Shown here one piece after another: positions 17,424-27,734 of a DNA stretch of 64,000 bases. This stretch comes from Bacteroidales bacterium (lineage in GTDB: Bacteria; Bacteroidota; Bacteroidia; Bacteroidales; Paludibacteraceae): NCBI GenBank assembly GCA_015061115.1, contig SUXE01000018.1, positions 18,363-82,362 on the forward strand, in the 5' to 3' direction. The notes beneath the pieces were generated by a model that saw only the letters and a list, made by a program, of their open reading frames with translations, was not told the DNA's origin and made no database searches. Both the position numbers and the translations under genes were made by a program. Position 1 is the stretch's first letter. Each line of letters starts with the position of its first letter.

Positions 17424-17454
17424 CAAAGGTAGTCTATTTTTTGTTTCTCACAAA
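17424..17454 (-). promoter_or_regulatory. Promoter of the tRNA Gly-Leu-Phe operon
   Basis: On the minus strand TTTG (17451-17454), a 19-base spacer, TACCTTTG (17424-17431). The same -7 octamer and spacer occur before tRNA-Pro. Confidence 0.9.
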
Positions 17455-17530
17455 CTTTAATGATGTTTTTTTACCTCCGTTTTTTCCTTTTTTTTGCAAA
17501 ATGCTGATTTTTCCACACTTTTATTTTATT

Positions 17531-17564
17531 TTTGCAGATAATTATAATCCTTGTTTTATATTTG
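17531..17564 (+). promoter_or_regulatory. Probable promoter of the dCMP deaminase gene
   Basis: TTTG (17531-17534), a 22-base spacer (slightly long) and TATATTTG (17557-17564), 20 bases before the first ATG at 17585. Confidence 0.5.
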
Positions 17565-17584
17565 CTTAATATAATTGACTGGTA

Positions 17585-18055
17585 ATGGACATGGATACAG
17601 AAAAAGATAAACCTATGAATCCAGACAAACAGAAAAAAATTGACTATCGTTATATACGAATGGCAAGGATATGGGCTGAAAACTCATATTGCAAACGTCG
17701 TCAGGTGGGGGCTCTTCTTGTGAAGGACAAGACTATTATCTCTGATGGATATAATGGCACTCCTTCTGGATTCCCTAATGTTTGTGAGGATGAAAACGAT
17801 ACTACATTCCCTTACGTGCTTCACGCTGAGGCTAATGCTATCGCTAAGGTTGCCCAAAGCAACAATAGCAGCGACGGTGCTACTCTCTATGTCACTGCGT
17901 CGCCTTGCATCGAGTGTGCCAAACTGATTATTCAGGCTGGTATCAAACGTGTCGTCTATTCTGAGAAATACCGTCTTACTGATGGTATTGATCTTCTGGA
18001 GCGTGCTGGCGTGAAAGTGGAATTCTTGAATGAGCAGGATTATAAGGATGAGTAA
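17585..18055 (+). CDS. dCMP deaminase (ComE-like cytidine/deoxycytidylate deaminase)
   Basis: A 156-residue zinc enzyme converting dCMP to dUMP for thymidylate synthesis. The deaminase motifs are HAEANAI (zinc His and catalytic Glu, about residues 80-86) and ASPCIECAK (two zinc Cys), and the region GYNGTPSGFPNVCED is typical of dCMP rather than cytosine deaminases. Start at 17585 or at the in-frame ATG at 17615; both lie before the conserved core. The S41 protease gene follows after 51 bases. Confidence 0.88.
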   Translation: MDMDTEKDKPMNPDKQKKIDYRYIRMARIWAENSYCKRRQVGALLVKDKTIISDGYNGTPSGFPNVCEDENDTTFPYVLHAEANAIAKVAQSNNSSDGATLYVTASPCIECAKLIIQAGIKRVVYSEKYRLTDGIDLLERAGVKVEFLNEQDYKDE

Positions 18056-18106
18056 CCTTACAACTGACATTAATGACCTAATGACATAATATAACCTAAC
18101 AAAAAT

Positions 18107-19810
18107 ATGAACACTAAAACAAAACAGGTTCTGGTACCCGTTCTTCTTGGTGTTTTCACTGCTGTCGCCTTCATTCTTGGGGCAAAATTCGGTGAGAAAC
18201 GTGTGCTTACGGAAGAGGGGTTGTTCCAGTCTCCACGCAAATTGTTTGATGGTGAGGCCGATGTGATCGCGGCAAGAAAGATGTCGGATGTCCTACATTA
18301 CGTGTCGAGCATGTATGTGGATACTGTCAACATGTCTGAACTTGTCGACCGTGTGATCCCTCAATTTACTGAGACTCTCGATCCTCACACTGCTTATATT
18401 AAGGCTGAAGATCTTCAGATAACGAATGATGAACTTGCTAGCAGTTTCTTCGGTATCGGCGTGCAGTTCAACCTTCGCAACGATACTGTCAATGTGGTGC
18501 AGGTGATTTCCGGTGGTCCGTCGGAGAAGGCCGGACTTCGCGCTGGTGATAAGATTATCGCTGTCGACGACAGTGTTTTCGTCGGCCCTAAATTGAATAA
18601 TGAGGTCGTGGTGAAGACGTTGCGTGGTCCGAAAGACACTCACGTCAAACTTGGAATCAAACGTAAAGGTGTCGCAGAGACTCTCGACTATGAGGTGATC
18701 CGTGGTGAGGTGGCTCAGGAGACTGTCGACGCTTTCTATATGGCTGACGACCAGACTGGATACGTCAAGATCGACCGTTTCGGAGAGAGAACCCATGAGG
18801 AATTCTACGAAGCTTTGCTCAAACTTCAGGCTGAAGGTGCAAGACGTTATATTGTCGACTTGCGTAACAATGGCGGTGGTTTTCTTCCTGTGGCAGGCGA
18901 GATGTTGAATTTCCTTCTTGATGAGGGCGACACTATCGTCTACACATGCGGACGTGGCCAGACACGCGCAAATGCTGGTGAGGTGCTGATGTCTCGTGGT
19001 GCTCCGATCATTTCGGATCCTATCGTTGTGCTTATCAATGAGAATTCGGCTTCTGCGAGTGAGATTTTCGCAGGCGCTATCCAGGATAACGACAGAGGTG
19101 TCATTGTGGGAAGCCGTTCGTTCGGCAAGGGACTTGTGCAGCAGCAGATCCCTATCTCAGGTGGAGCGGCTTTGCGTCTTACTATAGCAAGATACTACAC
19201 TCCTTCAGGAAGATGCGTCCAGAAATATTATGGCAAGGATTATGACTATCGTGCGGAGACGGCTATGCGTTATGAGCACGGTGAGATGACCAATGTCGAC
19301 AGCATGAAGAAGGCTGCGGAGAAGGACAGTATGGTCTACAAGACTTGCAAACTTGGCCGCACCGTCTACGGAGGTGGTGGAATTATGCCTGATATCTTCG
19401 TGCCTCTCGACACTAATATGTCGGCGTTCGCAAAGAAGGTCCTTTTAAGCGACGTCGTGTATGACTTCTCATTTAAATATATAGAGAATCATCCGTCGGA
19501 GATCGAGGCTTATAAGGAAACTGGCGATTTCAAGATGACATACAAGAATTTGATGCATGACAGTGTTTGCCGTGAATTCCTTGCCTACGCGAAGAGGGAG
19601 AAGAATTTCTCTCCGTCGGATAGGGAACCGGCGTCGACACAGCAGAAGATCATGCGTCTGCTTGCGGCTTATATGATTCGTTCAATCCATGGTTCGGATG
19701 ACCATAAGCAACGTCCGTTCTATTGGGCTTACAACTTGGATGACAATGCTTTCCGTGAGGCTTTGAAAGCTTTCACAAGCAAGGAGATGAAAGAAATATT
19801 GGAGCGATAA
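18107..19810 (+). CDS. C-terminal processing protease (peptidase S41 with PDZ)
   Basis: A 567-residue envelope protease. An N-terminal membrane anchor (VLVPVLLGVFTAVAFILGA) puts the rest in the periplasm. A PDZ domain spans about 105-195 (FFGIGVQFNL, GGPSEKAGLRAGDKIIAVDD). The S41 core follows, with NENSASASEIFAGAIQDN and FGKGLVQQ; Ser316 and Lys341 form the catalytic dyad with the usual 25-residue spacing. A C-terminal extension of some 190 residues is usual in Bacteroidota. These enzymes trim C-termini or quality-check periplasmic proteins. It is 4 bases upstream of menA. Confidence 0.9.
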   Translation: MNTKTKQVLVPVLLGVFTAVAFILGAKFGEKRVLTEEGLFQSPRKLFDGEADVIAARKMSDVLHYVSSMYVDTVNMSELVDRVIPQFTETLDPHTAYIKAEDLQITNDELASSFFGIGVQFNLRNDTVNVVQVISGGPSEKAGLRAGDKIIAVDDSVFVGPKLNNEVVVKTLRGPKDTHVKLGIKRKGVAETLDYEVIRGEVAQETVDAFYMADDQTGYVKIDRFGERTHEEFYEALLKLQAEGARRYIVDLRNNGGGFLPVAGEMLNFLLDEGDTIVYTCGRGQTRANAGEVLMSRGAPIISDPIVVLINENSASASEIFAGAIQDNDRGVIVGSRSFGKGLVQQQIPISGGAALRLTIARYYTPSGRCVQKYYGKDYDYRAETAMRYEHGEMTNVDSMKKAAEKDSMVYKTCKLGRTVYGGGGIMPDIFVPLDTNMSAFAKKVLLSDVVYDFSFKYIENHPSEIEAYKETGDFKMTYKNLMHDSVCREFLAYAKREKNFSPSDREPASTQQKIMRLLAAYMIRSIHGSDDHKQRPFYWAYNLDDNAFREALKAFTSKEMKEILER

Positions 19811-19814
19811 AAAA

Positions 19815-20732
19815 ATGGAGACGGTAGAGGTAAATTCTGCAAAGGCATGGGTTTTGGCGGCTCGCCCGAAGACGTTGGCGGCTGCTGTAGTGCCAGTGCT
19901 TGTTGGTTCGGCGTTGAGTGTATATCTGGGAGACGGTGCGGTTTTCGATTGGCGAAAATTCACCATCTGCTTCTTATTCGCGTCGCTGATGCAGATTGCC
20001 GCTAATTTTATCAATGATCTTTTTGATTTTTTAAAGGGTAGCGACGGGAAAGACCGCCTTGGTCCGGAAAGAGCGATGGCTCAGGGATGGATCACGAAGA
20101 AGGCGATGTATATAGGAATTGCTATTGTGGTGGGGTTGGCAGCGTTGTGCGGAATAATGATGCTTCCACTTATTGAGGAATCACAGGTGCTGACGATGAT
20201 AGGAGTCGGCATATTCTGCATTTTCTTTGCGTATTTCTACACATCTGGCCCGTTCCCGCTCTCTTATAATGGACTAGGCGACGTTGCTGTTGTAGGATTC
20301 TTCGGAGTCGTTGCCACCTGTTTCACATGCTATTGTCAGACACCTGGATGTTTTTCAGAGCCAGGATGTATTGTGGCAGGAGTGGCGACGGGAATGGCGA
20401 TCAACGCATTGTTGGTAGTCAACAACTACCGTGACCGTGAGACGGATGCTGCGGATGGCAAACGCACGCTGATAGTGAAGTTTGGCGAACGATTTGGCGA
20501 GATGCTATATTTGTGGTGCGGATTGGGTGCTGTTGTGCTGATGTGTTATGTATTCAGAGACAATCTGGCTCTTACATTCTTTTATATACCATATATAATA
20601 TTGCATTTGATGTCGTATACCAAGTTGATGAGGATCAAGAGAGGCAAAGCCCTCAACCAGTTGATAGGGGAGAGTTCACGCAATATGATGGTGTTTGCCA
20701 TTGCGTCGGTAGTGGCGATGATGATGAATTAA
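19815..20732 (+). CDS. menA: 1,4-dihydroxy-2-naphthoate polyprenyltransferase
   Basis: A 305-residue UbiA-superfamily membrane enzyme with about eight or nine hydrophobic segments. It attaches the polyprenyl tail to dihydroxynaphthoate in menaquinone synthesis. The two prenyl-diphosphate/Mg motifs are visible: NDLFDFLKGSDGKDRLGP (67-84, NDxxD) and NNYRDRETDAADGKRT (around 200-215). The opening KAWVLAARPKTLAAAVVPVLVG is typical of MenA. No other men gene lies in the window. Confidence 0.9.
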   Translation: METVEVNSAKAWVLAARPKTLAAAVVPVLVGSALSVYLGDGAVFDWRKFTICFLFASLMQIAANFINDLFDFLKGSDGKDRLGPERAMAQGWITKKAMYIGIAIVVGLAALCGIMMLPLIEESQVLTMIGVGIFCIFFAYFYTSGPFPLSYNGLGDVAVVGFFGVVATCFTCYCQTPGCFSEPGCIVAGVATGMAINALLVVNNYRDRETDAADGKRTLIVKFGERFGEMLYLWCGLGAVVLMCYVFRDNLALTFFYIPYIILHLMSYTKLMRIKRGKALNQLIGESSRNMMVFAIASVVAMMMN

Positions 20733-20818
20733 ATTCAAAATTAGTTTATCGGTTATCGTCTATCGTTTATCGTAATTAATGTATTTTAGAGAATTCGGAA
20801 AAATCATACAACAATTTA

Positions 20819-21220
20819 ATGGGAAAAATATTGAAAATTTTATATACGGTTGTATTATACACTGTATTATTTACAGGAGAAATGGCGGCAATTTACTATT
20901 TATCTGATAAAATTCCATTTTTAAGTGCGGTGGTATTTGGTCTGAGTTTTTTTGTATGGAGGAATCTCACCCCACATGTCGCTAACAGCGACCCGGCTGG
21001 CAACGGAATGGAACAAGGATTTTTGTTTTTGTTCAATATTGTCATATCACTTGTGTTCATGATTATATACTATCTTTTGATTAAGTTTTTTCCTGAACAG
21101 GTTTATCCATGGATCATTTTTTTTGTCGCGATTGTCTTTTTGATTGAGATTTGGCTTTTTGTGATAGGTGTTCAAGAAGAAGAAAAACACGAGGAATGGC
21201 GAAGAAATCATGGTATGTAG
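20819..21220 (+). CDS. Four-helix membrane protein of unknown function
   Basis: A 133-residue protein with four hydrophobic segments (about 8-30, 33-48, 65-88, 95-118) and a charged C-terminus (EEEKHEEWRRNHGM), so it sits in the cytoplasmic membrane. I recognise no family. It is AT-rich, follows menA after 86 bases that contain a short TTTATCGT-type repeat, and precedes another unknown envelope gene by 32 bases. Confidence 0.6.
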   Translation: MGKILKILYTVVLYTVLFTGEMAAIYYLSDKIPFLSAVVFGLSFFVWRNLTPHVANSDPAGNGMEQGFLFLFNIVISLVFMIIYYLLIKFFPEQVYPWIIFFVAIVFLIEIWLFVIGVQEEEKHEEWRRNHGM

Positions 21221-21252
21221 TAGAAAGTAGAGTCCGATTTTGATTTTTTAAT

Positions 21253-22284
21253 ATGTATAGCAAGAGATTTTTGATTAATGTTTTAGTCGCATTACTTCCA
21301 TTAGCATTGAATGCGAAGACGTCAAGAGATAGCGTTTATATGGAGGCAACTCTAAACACGTATTCTATTAATTTTGACAAGGTGGTGCCTGTGGTAGAAC
21401 AGTATATCAACGAAAACTCATTGTTGATCAACTCGAAAACACAGAACTATGAGCAGGTCTATTATAACGTTGTGATGACTGATGCCCAGTACAACGCTAT
21501 AAAGCAGCAATTGGAAGGGTGGAAATGTGCGGTTTTGAATTCTACTGAGACGACGAAGAATCTCTCTCGTGAAATAGAGAACCAATCAGTTTCTATAGAA
21601 CGATTGAAGTCAGACATTCGTGATTTGGAGGCAAAAATAGCCAAAGTCAAGAACGACTCCATAGCTGAGGAGTTGGAAAGTGAGCTTTACGAAAAACGTG
21701 AGTCGTTGAGAAAGAAAAACAGGAATTTAAGTGAAGGATATGCTTCTATTGGCACCGTCAACCTGAATTTTTATCTGATGCGAGACGAGACGTCGCCAAG
21801 ACAGACGAAAGTCCGTTTCGTGAATATGCCAGGATTCGAGTACAGTTTCTTGATGGTAGGAAATCCTAAACCAGGATTCTCAGCGAAGTATTATAACGGA
21901 TATAATCTGAAATACCTATTCACAAGAGGAAAGACGTTTGTGACACTAGGTGTGTTTAAGGCAAAAGATGTGGCTGCGACAGATTCCACCACCCTTACAG
22001 ACGCCTTCAACATCAGTTTTGGCCAGGATTTCTACTCCCGTCATTTCGGACGAGGATCAAGAAAATGTTTCAATATGTATTCCGGATACAATGTCGGATT
22101 CATGGCGTTCAGGGGAGAGAATTCCTCAGCGAAGACGATTTATGTAAGTCCTACCGTAGGAGTGGAATTGTTCAAGAACCGCTACGTGTTATGGGATTTG
22201 CGAGGCAGTTACTATCTACCGTTCAAGTACAATTATGATTTGCGAGGATGGCAATTCTCCACGTCGTTCAACGTAGCGTTCTAA
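21253..22284 (+). CDS. Secreted coiled-coil/beta protein (DUF4349-like N-terminal part)
   Basis: A 343-residue protein with a signal peptide (MYSKRFLINVLVALLPLALNA). Residues 25-170 look like the DUF4349 arrangement: a strand-rich part, then a coiled coil (about 105-155, REIENQSVSIERLKSDIRDLEAKI), then a strand ending IGTVNLNFYL. The second half is beta-rich with aromatic ends (FTRGKTFVTLGVF, YLPFKYNYDLRGW, FSTSFNVAF) and ends in Phe, as in an outer-membrane barrel. The DUF4349 link is tentative. A terminator follows. Confidence 0.55.
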   Translation: MYSKRFLINVLVALLPLALNAKTSRDSVYMEATLNTYSINFDKVVPVVEQYINENSLLINSKTQNYEQVYYNVVMTDAQYNAIKQQLEGWKCAVLNSTETTKNLSREIENQSVSIERLKSDIRDLEAKIAKVKNDSIAEELESELYEKRESLRKKNRNLSEGYASIGTVNLNFYLMRDETSPRQTKVRFVNMPGFEYSFLMVGNPKPGFSAKYYNGYNLKYLFTRGKTFVTLGVFKAKDVAATDSTTLTDAFNISFGQDFYSRHFGRGSRKCFNMYSGYNVGFMAFRGENSSAKTIYVSPTVGVELFKNRYVLWDLRGSYYLPFKYNYDLRGWQFSTSFNVAF

Positions 22285-22318
22285 CGAATTAAGAGTTATA
22301 AATGCGAAATGCATAATA

Positions 22319-22349
22319 AAAATCCGCAATCGAAGGTTGCGGATTTTTT
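22319..22349 (+). terminator. Intrinsic terminator
   Basis: AATCCGCAA, a 7-base loop, TTGCGGATT, then a T run. It closes the transcript ending at 22284 and isolates the ribosomal operon. The rest of the 307-base gap 22285-22591 is AT-rich and holds only the rpsL promoter. Confidence 0.85.
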
Positions 22350-22511
22350 ATTTTTACCTTTCGACAGGAGCCATTTGGTTCATTATTTTTTATGTTATGC
22401 AATATATTTTTGAATGAAAGTTTTTGGAGACGGGAAAAAACTTTAAAACAGGAGTAAAAAACCTAAATCTTTGAAATGTTGATAAATAACGACTTTTTTT
22501 CTCGATTTTTG

Positions 22512-22542
22512 TTTGCCATGTAAAATTATATGACTATTTTTG
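22512..22542 (+). promoter_or_regulatory. Main promoter of the ribosomal superoperon
   Basis: TTTG (22512-22515), a 19-base spacer, TATTTTTG (22535-22542), an exact consensus. The start site would be near 22549, leaving a 5' leader of about 43 bases before rpsL. Confidence 0.85.
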
Positions 22543-22591
22543 CATTCTAAATGATAGAATATCAGTAAAAATTTAAAAAGTTAAAACAAAA

Positions 22592-22996
22592 ATGCCTACT
22601 ATTCAACAGTTAGTTAGAAAAGGAAGAGCTAGTCTTGAAGACAAGAGTAAGTCTCCTGCGTTGGATTCATGTCCACAGAGAAGAGGTGTTTGCATGCGTG
22701 TTTATACAACAACACCAAAGAAGCCGAACTCTGCAATGCGTAAGGTGGCACGTGTGAGATTGACAAACCAGAAGGAGGTTAACGCCTACATCCCAGGAGA
22801 AGGCCACAACCTACAGGAGCACTCAATCGTGATGGTACGTGGTGGTCGTGTTAAGGACCTACCGGGTGTACGTTACCACATCGTTCGCGGTACATTGGAT
22901 ACTGCAGGTGTAAACGGACGTACTCAGAGACGTTCTAAGTATGGAGCTAAGCGTCCAAAGCCAGGACAGGCAGCACCAGCAAAGGGTAAGAAGTAA
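22592..22996 (+). CDS. rpsL: 30S ribosomal protein S12
   Basis: A 134-residue S12 with [12 protein letters not shown] at the start, [19 protein letters not shown] and [18 protein letters not shown]. Lys43 and Lys88 at the decoding centre are wild type, so no streptomycin-resistance change is seen. First gene of the str-S10-spc-alpha run, 49 bases after its promoter. Confidence 0.98.
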   Translation: MPTIQQLVRKGRASLEDKSKSPALDSCPQRRGVCMRVYTTTPKKPNSAMRKVARVRLTNQKEVNAYIPGEGHNLQEHSIVMVRGGRVKDLPGVRYHIVRGTLDTAGVNGRTQRRSKYGAKRPKPGQAAPAKGKK

Positions 22997-23145
22997 TTTT
23001 AGCTTACCGACTAGCAAATTCTTTTTTAAGTTAAAAACAGAAACTAAGTTTTAGTTTTACTGGTAGCGTGATGAAGGTTGAGTAAATGGTCGAGAGCGAT
23101 CATTGAAGCGTGAAGAGCAACCAAGACAAAAACGATTTAAGAACA
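22997..23145 (+). promoter_or_regulatory. Candidate structured leader between rpsL and rpsG
   Basis: An unusually long 149-base gap in an operon where gaps are mostly under 40 bases. It contains inverted repeats: AAACT...AGTTT around 23041-23058, and TACC (near 23005) with GGTA (near 23064). In E. coli the same S12-S7 gap is the site where S7 represses its own translation. That this leader does the same is inference. Confidence 0.35.
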
Positions 23146-23622
23146 ATGAGAAAAGCAAAACCTAAAAAGAGGATCATTTTGCCAGATCCAATTTTTAACG
23201 AAGTAATGGTAACACGTTTTGTTAACCATTTGATGTACGACGGTAAGAAGAGTACAGCGTATACTATTTTCTACTCAGCGTTGGAGAATGTTAAGAGCAA
23301 GCTTCCAAACGAGGAGAAGGAGCCACTAGAGATCTGGAAGAAGGCTCTAGAGAACGTAGCTCCACAGGTAGAGGTTAAGTCTCGCCGTGTTGGTGGTGCA
23401 ACATTCCAGGTGCCTACAGAGATTCGTCCAGAGAGAAAAGAGTCTATCTCTATGAAGAACCTTATCATCTTTGCTCGTAAGAGAGCAGGCCGTTCAATGG
23501 CAGATAAGTTGGCTGCAGAGATCGCAGACGCATACAACAACCAGGGTGGAGCGTTTAAGAGAAAGGCAGATATGCACAAGATGGCTGAGGCTAACCGTGC
23601 ATTCGCTCACTTCAGATTCTAA
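23146..23622 (+). CDS. rpsG: 30S ribosomal protein S7
   Basis: A 158-residue S7 ([53 protein letters not shown]). It binds the 3' major domain of 16S rRNA and nucleates head assembly. The frame is open to a GTG at 23110, but the family begins at the ATG at 23146, as the extra residues are not conserved. Confidence 0.97.
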   Translation: MRKAKPKKRIILPDPIFNEVMVTRFVNHLMYDGKKSTAYTIFYSALENVKSKLPNEEKEPLEIWKKALENVAPQVEVKSRRVGGATFQVPTEIRPERKESISMKNLIIFARKRAGRSMADKLAAEIADAYNNQGGAFKRKADMHKMAEANRAFAHFRF

Positions 23623-23658
23623 TCAATCTAGTTTTAACACTTCAACAATTTAGAAAAA

Positions 23659-25785
23659 ATGGCAAAAGCAGATTTGCATTATACGAGAAATATCGGTATC
23701 ATGGCTCACATCGATGCTGGTAAGACTACAACATCAGAGCGTATTTTGTTCTACACTGGTCTTACACACAAAATCGGTGAGGTGCACGATGGTGCAGCTA
23801 CAATGGACTGGATGGTTCAGGAGCAGGAGCGTGGTATCACTATTACTTCAGCTGCAACAACAACATATTGGAAGTACAACGACAAGAAGTACAAGATCAA
23901 CTTGATTGATACTCCAGGACACGTTGACTTTACTGTAGAGGTTGAGCGTTCACTACGTATCCTTGACGGTGCAGTAGCAGCGTTCTGTGCAGTAGGTGGT
24001 GTTGAGCCACAGTCTGAGACTGTATGGCGTCAGGCTGACAAGTACAATGTTCCTCGTATCTGCTACGTAAACAAGATGGACCGTTCTGGTGCTAACTTCT
24101 TCGACGTAGTTGCTCAGATCAAGGAAGTTCTAGGAGCAAACCCATGTCCAATCCAGATTCCAATCGGAGCTGAGGAGTCATTCAAGGGTGTTGTAGACCT
24201 AGTAAAGATGAAGGCTATCGTTTGGCATGATGAGACAATGGGAGCTGCATACGATGTAGAGGAAATCCCAGCTGATCTTGTAGACGAGGCTAACGAGTGG
24301 AGAGAGAAGATGCTTGAGGCTGTCTCTGATTGTGATGACACAATCATGGAGAAGTTCCTTGAGGGTGATCTTGATTCAATCACAGAGGATGAGATCAAGG
24401 CAGCTATCCGTAAGGGTACACTTGCAATGAAGATCTTCCCTATGGTATGTGGATCATCATTCAAGAACAAGGGAGTACAGACTATGCTAGACGCAGTTTG
24501 TTCATACCTTCCAAGCCCACTTGATACTCCAGAGATCATCGGATCTGAGGTAGGTAACGAGGAGGTTAAGGTTGTTCGTCACCCAGATGAGGACGAGCCA
24601 CTTTGTGCTCTTGCATTTAAGATCGCAACAGACCCATACGTAGGTCGTCTATGCTTCTTCAGAGTTTACTCAGGTAAGCTAGAGGCTGGTTCATATATCT
24701 TCAACACACGTTCAGGAAAGAAGGAGCGTATCTCACGTTTGTTCCAGATGCACTCAAACCACCAGAACCCAGTTGAGGTTGTAGCCGCTGGAGATATAGG
24801 TGCAGGTGTTGGTTTCAAGGATATCCGTACTGGAGATACACTATGTGGTGAGGACGAAAAGACACACATGGTACTTGAGTCAATGGAGTTCCCTGATCCA
24901 GTTATCGGTATCGCAGTTGAGCCTAAGTCACAGGCTGATATTGACAAGCTTGGTATCGGTCTTGCAAAACTTGCAGAGGAGGACCCAACATTTACAGTTA
25001 AGACAGACGAGCAGTCAGGTCAGACAGTAATCTCAGGAATGGGTGAGCTTCACCTAGATATCATCATCGACCGTCTACGTCGTGAGTTCAAGGTAGAGTG
25101 TAACCAGGGTCGTCCACAGGTTAACTACAAGGAGGCTATTACTCAGACAGTTGAGCACAAGGAAGTATACAAGAAGCAGTCTGGTGGACGTGGTAAGTTC
25201 GCAGATATCTTGGTTAAGGTTGGACCAGTTGATCCAGACTTCCAGGGTTCACTTCAGTTCGAGGATATCGTTAAGGGAGGTAACATTCCTAAGGAGTTCA
25301 TCCCATCAATCCAGAAGGGCTTCCAGGCATCAATGAAGAATGGTGTTTTGGCTGGATTCCCAGTAGACCAGTTGAAGGTTGTCGTAGTTGATGGATCATA
25401 CCACCCAGTAGACTCAGACCAGTTGTCATTCGAAATCGCAGCTAACCTAGCATTCAAGGCAGCATGTGCAAAGGCACGTCCAGTATTGATGGAGCCAATC
25501 ATGAAGCTAGAGGTTGTGACACCAGAAGAGAACATGGGAGATGTTATCGGTGACCTTAACAAGCGTCGTGGACAGGTAGAAGGAATGGAGACAAGCCGTT
25601 CAGGAGCAAGAATCGTGAAGGCAAAAGTTCCATTGGCAGAGATGTTCGGATACGTAACATCATTGCGTACAATCACATCAGGTCGTGCAACTTCATCAAT
25701 GGAGTTCTCACACTACGCAGAGGTTTCTACAGCTATCGCTAAGCAGGTAGTTACAGAGGCAAAGGGTAGAGTAGACTTGCTATAA
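23659..25785 (+). CDS. fusA: Elongation factor G
   Basis: A 708-residue translational GTPase. G1 is [14 protein letters not shown]3 [10 protein letters not shown]4 NKMD, and the switch region [11 protein letters not shown] is intact. Domains II-V follow with the usual spacing ([15 protein letters not shown] in domain [16 protein letters not shown] in domain IV). It drives tRNA-mRNA translocation. Pro codons are nearly all CCA, and Ser and Thr often TCA and ACA, unlike the TCG/ACG-rich genes before 22300, which points to translational selection. Confidence 0.98.
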   Translation: MAKADLHYTRNIGIMAHIDAGKTTTSERILFYTGLTHKIGEVHDGAATMDWMVQEQERGITITSAATTTYWKYNDKKYKINLIDTPGHVDFTVEVERSLRILDGAVAAFCAVGGVEPQSETVWRQADKYNVPRICYVNKMDRSGANFFDVVAQIKEVLGANPCPIQIPIGAEESFKGVVDLVKMKAIVWHDETMGAAYDVEEIPADLVDEANEWREKMLEAVSDCDDTIMEKFLEGDLDSITEDEIKAAIRKGTLAMKIFPMVCGSSFKNKGVQTMLDAVCSYLPSPLDTPEIIGSEVGNEEVKVVRHPDEDEPLCALAFKIATDPYVGRLCFFRVYSGKLEAGSYIFNTRSGKKERISRLFQMHSNHQNPVEVVAAGDIGAGVGFKDIRTGDTLCGEDEKTHMVLESMEFPDPVIGIAVEPKSQADIDKLGIGLAKLAEEDPTFTVKTDEQSGQTVISGMGELHLDIIIDRLRREFKVECNQGRPQVNYKEAITQTVEHKEVYKKQSGGRGKFADILVKVGPVDPDFQGSLQFEDIVKGGNIPKEFIPSIQKGFQASMKNGVLAGFPVDQLKVVVVDGSYHPVDSDQLSFEIAANLAFKAACAKARPVLMEPIMKLEVVTPEENMGDVIGDLNKRRGQVEGMETSRSGARIVKAKVPLAEMFGYVTSLRTITSGRATSSMEFSHYAEVSTAIAKQVVTEAKGRVDLL

Positions 25786-25793
25786 GAAAAACA

Positions 25794-25823
25794 GTGTATC
25801 CTCAGCAATGAGGGTACACTTTT
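25794..25823 (+). promoter_or_regulatory. Stem-loop between fusA and rpsJ (attenuator or processing site)
   Basis: GTGTATCCTCA, GNRA-type tetraloop GCAA, TGAGGGTACAC, then TTTT. Eleven pairs with one wobble and a short U run make a partial terminator or RNA-processing site that could separate the str and S10 parts. Confidence 0.65.
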
Positions 25824-25860
25824 CCAAAGAGATTAAATTATTTATTATAGATTCAAAGCG

Positions 25861-26169
25861 ATGAGTCAAAGAATTAGAATTAAATTGAAGTCTTACGATC
25901 ACAACTTGGTAGACAAGTCAGCTGAGAAAATCGTTAAGACAGTGAAGACAACGGGAGCTGTTGTAAGTGGTCCAATTCCGCTACCTACACACAAGCGTAT
26001 TTTTACAGTCAACCGTTCAACATTTGTCAACAAGAAGTCAAGAGAGCAGTTCCAGCTTTCTTCATTCAAGAGATTGATTGACATCTATTGCACAACAGAG
26101 AAGACTGTAGATGCACTTATGAAGTTGGAGCTTCCAAGTGGAGTTGATGTAGAAATTAAGGTAAACTAA
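25861..26169 (+). CDS. rpsJ: 30S ribosomal protein S10
   Basis: 102 residues; [24 protein letters not shown] and [14 protein letters not shown] are family hallmarks. A head protein of the 30S subunit, also NusE in transcription antitermination. First gene of the S10 block. Confidence 0.97.
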   Translation: MSQRIRIKLKSYDHNLVDKSAEKIVKTVKTTGAVVSGPIPLPTHKRIFTVNRSTFVNKKSREQFQLSSFKRLIDIYCTTEKTVDALMKLELPSGVDVEIKVN

Positions 26170-26185
26170 TAGTAATCGAAAAGAA

Positions 26186-26803
26186 ATGCCAGGATTATTA
26201 GGAAAGAAAATCGGAATGACATCCGTATTCAGTGCCGAGGGTAAGAACGTACCATGCACTGTTATCGAAGTAGGTCCTTGTGTTGTTACACAGATTAAGA
26301 CTATTGAAAATGATGGTTACGCTGCATTGCAGTTGGGCTTCGACGAGAAGAAGGAGAAGAACACAAACGCAGCAGAGATGGGTCATTTCAAGAAGGCTGC
26401 AACAGCACCAATGAGACACTTGGCCGAGTTCAAAGAGTTCGATAAGGAATACAATCTAGGTGACGTTATCACTGTAGATTTGTTTGAGGACGCTCAGTTT
26501 GTAGATGTAATCGGTACATCTAAGGGTAAGGGCTTCCAGGGTGTAGTAAAGCGCCACGGATTTGGTGGAGTACAGCAGTCTACACATGGTCAGCACAACC
26601 GTCTTCGTGCTCCAGGTTCAATCGGTGCTTGTTCGTACCCAGCAAAGGTATTCAAAGGAATGCGTATGGCTGGCCGTAAGGGTGGTGAGCAAGTTACAGT
26701 TCAGAACTTGCAAGTGTTAAAGGTAATTCCTGAGAATAACATCCTTGTTTTGAAGGGTTCACTTCCAGGAGCTAAGGGTTCAATTGTAATTGTAAATAAG
26801 TAA
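26186..26803 (+). CDS. rplC: 50S ribosomal protein L3
   Basis: 205 residues; [15 protein letters not shown] at the start, [15 protein letters not shown] and the loop [13 protein letters not shown] near the peptidyl transferase centre. The stop codon shares a base with the rplD start (TAATG), implying coupling. Confidence 0.97.
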   Translation: MPGLLGKKIGMTSVFSAEGKNVPCTVIEVGPCVVTQIKTIENDGYAALQLGFDEKKEKNTNAAEMGHFKKAATAPMRHLAEFKEFDKEYNLGDVITVDLFEDAQFVDVIGTSKGKGFQGVVKRHGFGGVQQSTHGQHNRLRAPGSIGACSYPAKVFKGMRMAGRKGGEQVTVQNLQVLKVIPENNILVLKGSLPGAKGSIVIVNK

Positions 26804-27432
26804 TGGAACTAAGCGTATATAACGTAAAAGGACAGGAGACAGGAAGAAAGGTCACATTGAATGATTCAATTTTCGGAATTGAGCCAAATGACCATGTTAT
26901 CTACTTGGCTGTAAAGCAGTACATGGCAAACAATCGTCAGGGTACTCACAAGTCAAAGGAGAGAAGCGAGATCTCAGGTAGTACAAAGAAGTTGGGTCGT
27001 CAGAAAGGTGGCGGTGGAGCACGTCGCGGAGATATCAACTCACCAGTATTGGTAGGTGGTGCGCGCGTATTTGGACCTCAGCCAAGAGATTACTCTTTCA
27101 AGTTGAACAAGAAAGTGAAGAAATTGGCACGTAAGTCAGCATTGGCATACAAGGCTAAGGAGAACGCTATCATTGTTGTAGAGAATTTCGATTTTGAGGC
27201 TCCAAAGACAAAAGATTACGTTGCTTTTACAGAAAATTTGAAGGTTTCTGATAAGAAAAACGTTTTGGTTTTGTCAGAACCAAATAAAAATGTATCTTTG
27301 TCAGCCAAGAATCTTCAGAAGTCTCAGGTGTTGCTAACACATGAGCTTAATACGTATAAGATTTTGGATGCAAAGTGTTTGCTTTTAACTGAGGCTGCTC
27401 TTGCAGAACTAGAGAATACTTTAAAGGATTAA
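26803..27432 (+). CDS. rplD: 50S ribosomal protein L4
   Basis: 209 residues; the central loop [31 protein letters not shown] reaches the exit tunnel and is the classic macrolide-resistance site; no insertion or change is obvious. In E. coli L4 represses the S10 operon; no comparable leader is clear here. Confidence 0.97.
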   Translation: MELSVYNVKGQETGRKVTLNDSIFGIEPNDHVIYLAVKQYMANNRQGTHKSKERSEISGSTKKLGRQKGGGGARRGDINSPVLVGGARVFGPQPRDYSFKLNKKVKKLARKSALAYKAKENAIIVVENFDFEAPKTKDYVAFTENLKVSDKKNVLVLSEPNKNVSLSAKNLQKSQVLLTHELNTYKILDAKCLLLTEAALAELENTLKD

Positions 27433-27437
27433 AAGAA

Positions 27438-27728
27438 ATGGAGATCATATTAAAGCCAATCGTAACAGAGAAGGTTACTGGTTTGCAGGATAAGTACAAT
27501 CGCTACGGATTCCGCGTAGTGATGAGTGCTACTAAGTCGCAGATTAAAGCTGCAGTTGAGGATTTGTATGGCGTTAAGGTCTTGTCAGTCAATACTATGC
27601 GTGTTGATGGCAAGAATAAGTCACGTTATACAAAAGCTGGTGTGATCGCAGGTAAGATGCCTTCATACAAGAAAGCCCTAGTAACATTGAAAGAGGGTGA
27701 AGCAATAGACTTTTATAGCAATATTTAA
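27438..27728 (+). CDS. rplW: 50S ribosomal protein L23
   Basis: 96 residues; IILKPIVTEKVTGLQDKYNRYGFRV and the basic loop KNKSRYTKAGVIAGKMPSYKKA. Located at the tunnel exit, where trigger factor and the signal recognition particle dock. Confidence 0.96.
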   Translation: MEIILKPIVTEKVTGLQDKYNRYGFRVVMSATKSQIKAAVEDLYGVKVLSVNTMRVDGKNKSRYTKAGVIAGKMPSYKKALVTLKEGEAIDFYSNI

Positions 27729-27734
27729 TAAAAA

